Shown piece by piece: positions 1-5,732 of a stretch of DNA of 5,941 nt. The notes below the pieces were generated by a model. It ran no database searches. It was not told the origin of the DNA and saw only the letters and a list, made by a program, of their open reading frames with translations. Source of the stretch: Chitinophagaceae bacterium (GTDB taxonomy: Bacteria > Bacteroidota > Bacteroidia > Chitinophagales > Chitinophagaceae); contig PLEB01000081.1 in the NCBI GenBank assembly GCA_003136915.1, forward strand, positions 1,544 to 7,484, read 5' to 3'. Numbering within the stretch: the first letter of the stretch is position 1; every line of letters begins with the position of its first letter. The position numbers were made by a program, and so were the translations under genes.

Positions 1-456
1 ATGCTTCCAAAGAATAAATTGGACTCTGCCCAGGCAAGAAAAGCGGCTTCATTTGCATCTGCATTTGTTTCCGCCCCGGAAAAACCTCATGCGGTGGCGC
101 TGATCATGGATAATGTTGACCCGGTGTATGTAACCGAAACAAAGAATGCATTCGACCGGTATAACCGTGAAAATTTTTATGGAAAGCAATTTGATATCAG
201 TCTGCTTACCCTGAGCGATAGCATCAGGATAGTGAGGATCAGCGGATTTGAAAACGCGGGCGCAGCGCTTCAATACCTGGATAAAGCTTCCAAACTTGCA
301 GGAAGGGAAATTATACCCTGGCTTTCGGAAAATAAGTATTCATTTATTATTATTGATGATCAGAACCTGGAAATTCTTAATGGGAATAAAGATATTAAAA
401 CATATAGGAAATTTTTATCAGTATATTTTCCCGGCTCATTTCCGTCAGTTAAATGA
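1..456 (+). CDS. porW: PorW/SprE-like type IX secretion lipoprotein, C-terminal part (5' end probably outside window)
   Basis: The reading frame is open from the first base and ends at TGA 454-456, giving 151 residues. The protein resembles the C-terminal region of PorW/SprE, a TPR-containing outer-membrane lipoprotein needed for type IX secretion and gliding in Bacteroidota. Recognisable stretches are a hydrophobic strand followed by DNVDPVYVTETKNAFDRYN (about residues 37-55), a middle segment with GFENAGAALQYLDKA (82-96), and the ending KYSFIIIDDQNLEILNGNKD (111-130) before a YRKFL helix. There is no signal peptide or lipobox and no TPR array here. That fits a fragment of a much longer protein (roughly 600-1000 residues in the family), so the ATG at position 1 is probably an internal methionine. 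If it is the true start, this would be a free-standing C-terminal domain. The gene lies 38 bp upstream of the PBP gene in the same direction, probably co-transcribed. The family call is from memory of the sequence pattern. Confidence 0.62.
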   Translation: MLPKNKLDSAQARKAASFASAFVSAPEKPHAVALIMDNVDPVYVTETKNAFDRYNRENFYGKQFDISLLTLSDSIRIVRISGFENAGAALQYLDKASKLAGREIIPWLSENKYSFIIIDDQNLEILNGNKDIKTYRKFLSVYFPGSFPSVK

Positions 457-494
457 GCAGAGGATACACTGATTCGAAAGAATAACAAAAAAAT

Positions 495-2894
495 ATGCGA
501 AAGGCAAACCCCATTTTCTGGAAAATTTTTTTTGCAGGCCTTGCAGCTTTCATCATTTTATTGATGCTCATCAATTGGGGCACATTCGGATCGCTCCCTT
601 CCCTGAAAGAACTGGAAAATCCTTCCATCATGCTGGCTTCTGAAGTTTATGCAGACGATGGCACCCTAATGGGCAAGTATTATAAGGATAAAAGCAACCG
701 CAGTAATGTTGAATACCGGGATATTTCCAAAAATGCAATCAATGCATTGCTGGCTACGGAAGACAAAAGGTTTTATGACCATTCCGGAATAGACGGGATG
801 GGCGTGTTGCGTGCAGTCGTAAAACTCGGCCGGAGCGGTGGCGGAAGCACCATCACGCAGCAACTGGCAAAATATATGCTCGGACAGGGATCCAAAAATA
901 TGGCCCGTCGCGGGATAGAAAAACTGAAAGAGTGGATCACTGCGGTGCGACTCGAAAGAAATTTTACCAAGGAAGAGATCCTTGCTCTTTATTTGAATGC
1001 CGTTCCTTTCGGCGACAACGTTTACGGAATCCGGAATGCCTCACGTACTTTCTTTCAGAAGGAACCCGATCAGCTTAGCGTGGATGAAGCAGCCATGCTG
1101 ATCGGTATGCTCAGTGGAAATACTTTATATAATCCAAGAAAAAATCCAAAAGCAGCTATTGAACGTCGTAACACTGTGATCAACCGTATGGTTGAAAGCA
1201 ATTATCTCACGGAAGCAGAAGGAAGAAAATACAAGCTGATCCCTATTGATATGTCCAACTACAAAAAGTTGGATGAAAACAATGGACTCGCTCCCTATTT
1301 CCGGGATGTGATCAGGGATGAGCTCAAGAGGTGGTGCAAGGAACATAAAAATCCGGCCACGGGTGAGGGATTTGATTTATACGCAGACGGCTTGAAAATT
1401 TTCACTACCATCAATCCAAGAATGCAGATATATGCCGATGAAGCCATTGCCAAACAAATGCCTGCATTGCAGAAAGTATTGAATGCGCAACCTTCCCTGA
1501 GAAGAGGTATTGTTTGGAAAGAGCATCAGAATACTCTTGAGGGCCTGATACGTAACAGCGATCGGTGGCAGGCGATGGAAGACGACGGTATACCGGTTTC
1601 TGAAATCCGAAAAAGTTTTGACCAGCCGGTGCAGATGAAAGTGTTTGCATGGAACACGCAGCGCGAGAAAGACACATTGATGTCCCCGCTCGATTCCATA
1701 AAATATAACCGGGAAATGCTTCAGACAGGATTTCTGGCTATGGATCCTATGAGTGGAGCTGTGAAAGCCTGGGTTGGCGGTATTGATTTTAAAACTTACA
1801 AGTTCGATCACGTCAATATCAACACCAAGCGGCAGGTGGGATCTTCTATCAAGCCCCTGCTCTACTCAGACGCGATTGAAGATGCAGGTTTTACTCCGGA
1901 AACACCTGTGCAAAACGAGGCTCAGTATTTCGACGGGTTCGGATTGGTTCCGGCAAAGGGCCTCTGCGGAGGACGCGGGGATACGGTCACCATGGCCAGT
2001 GCGCTTGCCTATTCGCTTAACTGCGCATCGGCTTACATCATGAAGCAGGTTACTCCAAAACGCTTTGTAGATTTTCTGAAAAATATCAATATTCAATCCA
2101 AGCTCGAACCTTATCCATCGATTTGTTTGGGTGCCGTGGAAATCTCACTCTATGAAATGCTTTGGGGATATACCATGTTTCCATCAGGAGGCTTCAGCAC
2201 CAAACCATATTATATTTCCCGGATAGAAGATAAGAACGGAAACGTCCTGGCCAGGTTCGATACGGAAAGAAAAGAAGTCATCAGCCAGAATACGGCTTAT
2301 ACCATGTGCAGAATGATGCAGGGAACTGTGGATATCGGAACAGCGGCTGGATTGCGGGACAGGTTGGGTATTTCGGAAATGGGCGGGAAAACAGGAACAA
2401 CTCAAAATAATACGGATGCCTGGTTCATGGGATATACGCCTCAGTTGCTTGCAGGGGTTTGGATAGGATGCGATGATAATTTTATCCGCCTGGACGGAGG
2501 ACTCGGTGAGGGAGGTCATGCGGCGAGGCCGATCTGGGAATATTTTATGGCAAAAACGCTTGCGGATAAGGATTTGGGCCTGTCCAAAAAAGCAAAATTC
2601 GTTCAGCCGGAAAATATGAAAAATGAGAAATACAGTGACTATGGCGATTACATTGATAAAACACCGCCTCCGGGCGCTGAAGGAGAAAACCAGGGTAATG
2701 GTAGCGCCAACCAATACCTTGACACGAGTTCTCCACGCATCCCCATCGATTCCAAACTTTCCAATGATGAACAGAATGTGTTGAGGGAAGCTAATGCCTC
2801 CTTAAAAAAGGAACCTGCAAAAACGAATTCAAAGCCGGAAGAGAAAAAGAAGAAAGGATTTTTTGGCCGGCTCTTTGGCGGAAAGAATAAGTAA
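495..2894 (+). CDS. mrcA: Class A bifunctional penicillin-binding protein (PBP1A type, peptidoglycan glycosyltransferase/transpeptidase)
   Basis: This enzyme polymerises lipid II into glycan strands and cross-links the stem peptides on the periplasmic face of the inner membrane. Residues 8-29 form the single N-terminal membrane anchor. The glycosyltransferase family 51 domain (about 60-240) shows ATEDKRFYDHSG (87-98, catalytic E89), GGSTITQQLAK (116-126), a motif-3 region with the second conserved glutamate at E146, and KEEILALYLN (159-168). The transpeptidase domain (about 410-690) has SSIK (450-453, nucleophile S450), SLN (507-509) and KTGTT (632-636), so both activities should be intact. 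An acidic to polar, proline-containing linker then leads to a basic tail, KKKKGFFGRLFGGKNK (784-799). At 799 residues the length is normal for the family. The start at 495 gives a short cytoplasmic stretch directly before the anchor; the upstream sequence is A-rich without a strong Shine-Dalgarno, as is usual in Bacteroidota. In motif 3 the usual R-K pair reads E142-K143. Confidence 0.96.
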   Translation: MRKANPIFWKIFFAGLAAFIILLMLINWGTFGSLPSLKELENPSIMLASEVYADDGTLMGKYYKDKSNRSNVEYRDISKNAINALLATEDKRFYDHSGIDGMGVLRAVVKLGRSGGGSTITQQLAKYMLGQGSKNMARRGIEKLKEWITAVRLERNFTKEEILALYLNAVPFGDNVYGIRNASRTFFQKEPDQLSVDEAAMLIGMLSGNTLYNPRKNPKAAIERRNTVINRMVESNYLTEAEGRKYKLIPIDMSNYKKLDENNGLAPYFRDVIRDELKRWCKEHKNPATGEGFDLYADGLKIFTTINPRMQIYADEAIAKQMPALQKVLNAQPSLRRGIVWKEHQNTLEGLIRNSDRWQAMEDDGIPVSEIRKSFDQPVQMKVFAWNTQREKDTLMSPLDSIKYNREMLQTGFLAMDPMSGAVKAWVGGIDFKTYKFDHVNINTKRQVGSSIKPLLYSDAIEDAGFTPETPVQNEAQYFDGFGLVPAKGLCGGRGDTVTMASALAYSLNCASAYIMKQVTPKRFVDFLKNINIQSKLEPYPSICLGAVEISLYEMLWGYTMFPSGGFSTKPYYISRIEDKNGNVLARFDTERKEVISQNTAYTMCRMMQGTVDIGTAAGLRDRLGISEMGGKTGTTQNNTDAWFMGYTPQLLAGVWIGCDDNFIRLDGGLGEGGHAARPIWEYFMAKTLADKDLGLSKKAKFVQPENMKNEKYSDYGDYIDKTPPPGAEGENQGNGSANQYLDTSSPRIPIDSKLSNDEQNVLREANASLKKEPAKTNSKPEEKKKKGFFGRLFGGKNK

Positions 2895-2897
2895 GGT

Positions 2898-2916
2898 CCA
2901 TCAACAAACCTGATGG
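2898..2916 (+). terminator. Small hairpin between convergent genes, possible terminator
   Basis: A perfect 6-bp inverted repeat, CCATCA (2898-2903) and TGATGG (2911-2916), encloses a 7-base loop. It starts 4 bases after the PBP stop codon and is followed by the T-rich TTATTATT on the plus strand. The same hairpin lies immediately after the histidine kinase stop codon (2920-2922) on the other strand, so it could serve both genes. The stem is short and of middling GC content, and the T tract is interrupted, so this is only a weak candidate. Confidence 0.35.
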
Positions 2917-2919
2917 TTA

Positions 2920-4173
2920 TTATTCAGCAAGGAAAATATCAAACCGAGCGCCCACACCCACTTCACCGGAAGCTTTCAACCAGCCTCCATGGTTTTCAAC
3001 GATCTTTTTGCATATAGCCAGACCGATTCCCGTTCCTGAAGAGAACGCTCCATCGTGCAGCCGCTGAAAGAGGTCAAAAATTTTATCACTGTACCGCGGC
3101 TCAAATCCAATACCATTATCAATAAAAGAGAGTTTATGATAATGCAATGCTGCCGAGGTAACCGGGCCCGGCAAATGATCTGCATCTATTTTTTGTGTGC
3201 GTATCTGGAGGTTGAGCCGCCGTTCGGGATGCTGATATTTCATTGCATTTCCAATCAGATTGTCCAGCAACTGGCGGAATTGAAATGGAATTCCTTTGGT
3301 AACCGGTAAGTGGTCTTTTTCCACTTTTGCCTGTCTTTCATCCAGAAGGTCCTTATGTAAAAAAAGTATTTCTTCCACCAGCTCATTTAAGTCGATCGGC
3401 TCAAAAGCGTGAATGCCGATAGTAGCCTTTGAATAGTCCAGCAGGTTATCAATCAAATCGCCCATGCGTTTGGCAGCGTTAACAGACCTTATCAGAAAGC
3501 CTTTTTCCTTTTCTCCCAAACTATCTTCACAACTATCCAGGACGCTGGAGTTGTAAAACATGATCTTACGCAAGGGCTCCTTCATGTCGTGGGAAGCTGC
3601 ATAAGCAAACTGCTCGAGCTGCGCATTGTAGAGTAGTAATTTCTGGTTGGCTTCCTGAAGGTCCCGGGTGCGGTGCGCCACTTCCTTTTCCAGCGAGATA
3701 GCAAAATATTTAAGTCTTTCTTCGCTCTCTCGCAGGGCGTTCTCCACGCTTTTTAACTCCGTAATGTCAACCAGCATATTTACTGCACCCGTAATTTTCC
3801 CTTCATAGTCGAAAATAGGCTGGGGATATGGAAGTACATTCCTGCATGAACCGTCGGGTCTTACTACAACGATCTCTTCTCCGAATACCTCGCGGCCCTC
3901 TTTCAAACAAATGGCCATTGGGCAGCTATCCAGGGGGATTGGACTGCCATCGGTACGCCTGATCTTCAGGGACCCGCACCATAAATCTTTTCCTATAACT
4001 GGTATCCGTCCCCAAAGGGCAACCGCAGCGTCGTTGTAAAAGGTAAGAAGACCATTTTCGTTGCAGGTATAGATTGCCGCAGGCAGTTTTTTTAAAAGGC
4101 CGGCCTCTTTTGAATACCTGGTGCCTTCGTGAATTGTATGACCAAAAAATTGGTTAGAAAGGATCTCGTGCAT
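2920..4173 (-). CDS. Soluble PAS-domain sensor histidine kinase (orphan)
   Basis: This 417-residue two-component sensor kinase has no membrane segment or signal peptide, so it should sense a cytoplasmic or diffusible cue. Domains in order: a short N-terminal lead (1-27); one PAS domain (about 28-140) with the typical ending ITGAVNMLVDITELK; a coiled-coil linker (about 141-188); HisKA with the H-box ASHDMKEPLRK (193-203, phosphoacceptor H195); and a HATPase_c domain with N-box asparagines N305 and N309, G1 box DNGIGF (352-357), F-box IFDLFQRLH (365-373) and G2 box GTGIGLAICKK (380-390). All catalytic motifs are present. There is no receiver domain and no response regulator gene in the window, so its partner is unknown. 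The start is supported by AAGAGG 7 bases upstream. The PAS region has cysteines at 66, 84 and 110, but no recognised haem or flavin motif, and the ligand cannot be predicted. The gene is convergent with the PBP gene, with 25 bp between the two stop codons. Confidence 0.93.
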   Translation of the reverse strand: MHEILSNQFFGHTIHEGTRYSKEAGLLKKLPAAIYTCNENGLLTFYNDAAVALWGRIPVIGKDLWCGSLKIRRTDGSPIPLDSCPMAICLKEGREVFGEEIVVVRPDGSCRNVLPYPQPIFDYEGKITGAVNMLVDITELKSVENALRESEERLKYFAISLEKEVAHRTRDLQEANQKLLLYNAQLEQFAYAASHDMKEPLRKIMFYNSSVLDSCEDSLGEKEKGFLIRSVNAAKRMGDLIDNLLDYSKATIGIHAFEPIDLNELVEEILFLHKDLLDERQAKVEKDHLPVTKGIPFQFRQLLDNLIGNAMKYQHPERRLNLQIRTQKIDADHLPGPVTSAALHYHKLSFIDNGIGFEPRYSDKIFDLFQRLHDGAFSSGTGIGLAICKKIVENHGGWLKASGEVGVGARFDIFLAE

Positions 4174-4254
4174 AGCGTAGCCTCTTAAGTAAAGTTAACT
4201 CTTTTTTGTGAGCGTTTCCCTTACAATATTTCCATTACAAAAGCAATTCAGGAA
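4174..4254. other. Intergenic spacer between repeat protein and histidine kinase genes
   Basis: This 81-bp AT-rich spacer separates two genes pointing the same way (minus strand). Apart from the Shine-Dalgarno-like site near its left end, I see two copies of TTACAA (4221-4226 and 4235-4240) and a very small AT-rich inverted repeat at 4245-4256 that reaches into the repeat-protein stop codon. No convincing terminator and no clear Bacteroidota promoter (TTG ... TAnnTTTG) could be identified, so read-through from the repeat-protein gene into the kinase gene is possible. Confidence 0.4.
4181..4186 (-). promoter_or_regulatory. Shine-Dalgarno-like site of the histidine kinase
   Basis: On the minus strand AAGAGG lies 7 bases before the ATG of the histidine kinase (4171-4173). 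It supports that start codon. Such a purine-rich site is not the rule in Bacteroidota, and the other starts in the window lack one this good. Confidence 0.4.
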
Positions 4255-4545
4255 TTACTTTTTCAATAATTTTAAGATCGACTGCTGATTCTTGGTAATC
4301 AAATCAAGTGTTTTTTGATTCTTAAGAATAACCTTTTGGTTTTTGATAATTACCCGCTGGTTAGAGAGGATCATACCTTGGTGATCTTTCAGTCCATTCT
4401 GGTTATCAGTAATGACTTTCTGGTTTTTTTTGATCAAATCCTGGTTCTTCAGAATTGACCCCTGATTCCCTTTAATAAGTCCCTGGTTATTCTTGATCGT
4501 TTTTTGGTTATCAACAACGAGTTCATTGTTTAGAGCGCCATCCAT
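4255..4545 (-). CDS. Small heptad-repeat coiled-coil protein (I-x-x-N-Q-x-x), function unknown
   Basis: This is a 96-residue hypothetical protein. From residue 10 onward it is a seven-residue repeat of consensus I-x-x-N-Q-x-x: ten uninterrupted units (10-79), a three-residue insertion (80-82), then two more units (83-96). With Ile/Leu/Val at heptad position a, position d is Asn at residues 13, 20, 27, 34, 41, 48, 62, 69, 76 and 86, His at 55, and Leu at 93. The protein has no Pro, Cys, Phe, Tyr or Trp and is lysine-rich with few acidic residues (clearly basic). There is no signal peptide or membrane segment, so it is probably cytoplasmic. The pattern predicts one long parallel helical bundle. 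The start ATG (4543-4545) follows an A-rich leader (AAGAAA). It sits between the transporter and kinase genes on the same strand, but a terminator candidate separates it from the transporter. I cannot assign a function; strict maintenance of the repeat argues that it is a real gene. Confidence 0.78.
   Translation of the reverse strand: MDGALNNELVVDNQKTIKNNQGLIKGNQGSILKNQDLIKKNQKVITDNQNGLKDHQGMILSNQRVIIKNQKVILKNQKTLDLITKNQQSILKLLKK
4258..4518 (-). repeat. Degenerate 21-bp coding repeat, 12 units with one 9-bp insertion
   Basis: Each protein heptad corresponds to 21 bp. Ten units run without a break from 4518 down to 4309; nine extra bases (4300-4308) follow, and two more units end at 4258. 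The Asn-Gln pair is written with varying codons (AAC/AAT, CAG/CAA), and the single His unit (CAC, codon 55) differs from AAC by one base. The units are thus diverged at DNA level but conserved at protein level, unlike a recently expanded tandem repeat. Confidence 0.8.
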
Positions 4546-4664
4546 TTTTCTTGATTTTAAAATATTAGGAATAGATTGTCTTATACAATTTAGAACACTT
4601 TGAAGTTATACATTTTCATCCTGATACGCAAAACCAGGAATATAATTCCAGGTTCGCGTGGCGC
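4546..4664. other. Intergenic region between transporter and repeat-protein genes
   Basis: This 119-bp AT-rich gap holds the terminator candidate of the transporter gene (4632-4654) and, toward the repeat-protein start, AT-rich sequence that probably contains its promoter. On the minus strand a TGTATAAG stretch (complement of 4581-4588) could be a -10-like element, but no matching upstream box is clear, and the Bacteroidota -7 consensus is only loosely approached by TAAATTGT nearby. I do not call a promoter with confidence. Confidence 0.4.
4632..4654 (-). terminator. Rho-independent terminator candidate of the ABC transporter operon
   Basis: The inverted repeat pairs AACC (4632-4635) with GGTT (4651-4654) and GGAAT (4637-4641) with ATTCC (4645-4649). 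It has one internal mismatch (4636 against 4650) and a three-base loop. Read on the minus strand the stem is followed by TTTTG. It begins 10 bases beyond the stop codon of the substrate-binding protein (4665-4667). The position is right for ending the transporter transcript; the T tract is short. Confidence 0.5.
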
Positions 4665-5732
4665 TCATTGTTTGGGCTCAGGTATTTTTGCCGCATCAAT
4701 GGGAGCAGGTGTTATTACCTGTGGCACGAAATCACGATCAATGAGTTCATGCATGGGTATTCGCTTTGTAAGAAGGCCCATTTTCAATCCCATGTCCTCG
4801 ATCTGCTGAAGATCCTCGTCTGTGGGAGTAAGGTTTACATAACTCACCCGGTGAGGGTCGGCTGTAAGTACGTAACGAAGTACTTTTTCGTCCTGGCGAT
4901 AATATGGTGAGGCCAATTTCGCTGCCTCGGCGCGGTGAGTTTCCGCCCACGCGCCTGACTGTGCAATACCCCGGACCAGGTCCTGCACAACCCCGGGATT
5001 ATCTTTTATCAGATTCTCATGTACCACCAACGCACAGGAAATGAAGTTGGGCCAAATATCCCTCGCGAAGTAAAGAACCCGTCCGATGCCATCGAGCTCT
5101 GCCTTGGCACAAAAAGGTTCGCCAACGAAATAACCATCAATTGCGCCCGCCGCCAGGGAAGTCGGCATATCGGGTGGCGGCAATACAACAAAGCTGATAT
5201 CATCAGGGTTCATCCCATAATCTGCCATGAGTTTATGAATAACAAAGTTTTGATTGCTGTATAAACTTGGGATGGCTACCTTCTTACCTTTAAGATCCAG
5301 CATACTCCTGATCCTGCTGTTTTTTGCGACCACAATTTCAGAACCGTCCCGATGTCCGAGGTAGCAAATCTTAACCGGCACACCCTGCTCCCGCAGTTTC
5401 ATTGCCAATGGCACAATCATAAAGGCAGCTTGCACTTGTTTTGCTTCCAAAGCGCTAACAACTGTCGGAAAATCCGAGAATAAACGGGAGTTAAAATTTG
5501 TATTCGTCTGTGTGGTCTTTGAAGCAAAATCAGTAACGGGGCAGGTGAGGTGGCATGTAACCGGCAGAAAAGCCACGGTAAGCTCCCTGAGGGCCTTTTT
5601 GTTTGATCCTTCATGTATTGTATCGTGGCCCGTAGTGGTCCCGCTTCGGTCCCAAAGGCGATAACGGAGAAGTCCCAGCACGGTAAGGGTCAGTATGACA
5701 CCAAAAAAAAGACGGCTAAAGGATAATTTCAT
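4665..5732 (-). CDS. ABC transporter substrate-binding protein, NitT/TauT (NMT1/SsuA/NrtA-like) family
   Basis: This 355-residue protein should capture the substrate in the periplasm for an ABC importer of the nitrate/taurine/sulfonate/bicarbonate type. Residues 7-22 are a hydrophobic N-terminal segment with no lipobox cysteine, so it is either an uncleaved inner-membrane anchor or a signal peptide. The mature region begins near residue 50 with a first beta strand (LTVAFLPVT). Family-like features are a DFPTVVSALEAKQVQAAFM segment (87-105), DLKGKKVAIPS (146-156), GMNPDDISFVVLPPPDMPTSLAAG (within 173-196) and GYFVGEPFCAKAE (200-212), comparable to the V-x-E-P-W/F region of NrtA/CmpA relatives. 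An unusual CHLTC motif (C60, H61, C64) follows the first strand where the ligand pocket begins. The start is fixed by a 4-bp ATGA overlap with the upstream ATPase gene, which implies translational coupling. The substrate cannot be read from the sequence, and the permease gene is not in the window. Confidence 0.88.
   Translation of the reverse strand: MKLSFSRLFFGVILTLTVLGLLRYRLWDRSGTTTGHDTIHEGSNKKALRELTVAFLPVTCHLTCPVTDFASKTTQTNTNFNSRLFSDFPTVVSALEAKQVQAAFMIVPLAMKLREQGVPVKICYLGHRDGSEIVVAKNSRIRSMLDLKGKKVAIPSLYSNQNFVIHKLMADYGMNPDDISFVVLPPPDMPTSLAAGAIDGYFVGEPFCAKAELDGIGRVLYFARDIWPNFISCALVVHENLIKDNPGVVQDLVRGIAQSGAWAETHRAEAAKLASPYYRQDEKVLRYVLTADPHRVSYVNLTPTDEDLQQIEDMGLKMGLLTKRIPMHELIDRDFVPQVITPAPIDAAKIPEPKQ

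Noticed and set aside
1377..1811. Open frame of 144 codons on the minus strand
   Set aside because: It is antisense to the PBP gene, whose reading is certain from its motifs; no independent evidence of coding.
2184..2714. Long open frame on the minus strand (176 codons) inside the PBP gene
   Set aside because: It is fully antisense to the transpeptidase domain, has no recognisable domain, and its composition is that of a reversed coding frame.
2920..4173. Histidine kinase as a bacteriophytochrome
   Set aside because: Its H-box resembles that subclass, but there is no GAF or PHY domain, only one PAS domain before the kinase core.
4245..4256. AATTC/GAATT inverted repeat at the end of the repeat-protein gene as a terminator
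   Set aside because: A five-bp AT-rich stem with a two-base loop is too weak, and only a short T run follows at a distance.
4424..4431. Run of eight A on the coding strand of the repeat protein as a slippery or phase-variable site
   Set aside because: The frame reads through normally as Lys-Lys-Asn within the repeat. Similar eight-base runs occur in the PBP gene (near 526-533) and the substrate-binding protein gene (5703-5710) without any sign of a second functional frame.
4258..4518. Regularly spaced repeats as a possible CRISPR array or iteron cluster
   Set aside because: The 21-bp units are contiguous, diverged, in frame and explained by the protein heptad; there are no unique spacers.
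4255..4545. Repeat protein as an antitoxin, phage tail-fibre fragment or pentapeptide-type repeat
   Set aside because: No partner toxin or phage genes are nearby, and the period is 7 residues with a coiled-coil pattern, not 5 residues with a central Leu/Phe.
4600..4809. Plus-strand open frame spanning the intergenic region and the end of the transporter gene
   Set aside because: It overlaps the antisense of the substrate-binding protein and the terminator candidate, and the protein has no recognisable features.
4665..5732. Substrate-binding protein as a lipoprotein
   Set aside because: No cysteine lies near the end of the N-terminal hydrophobic segment; the first cysteine is residue 60.
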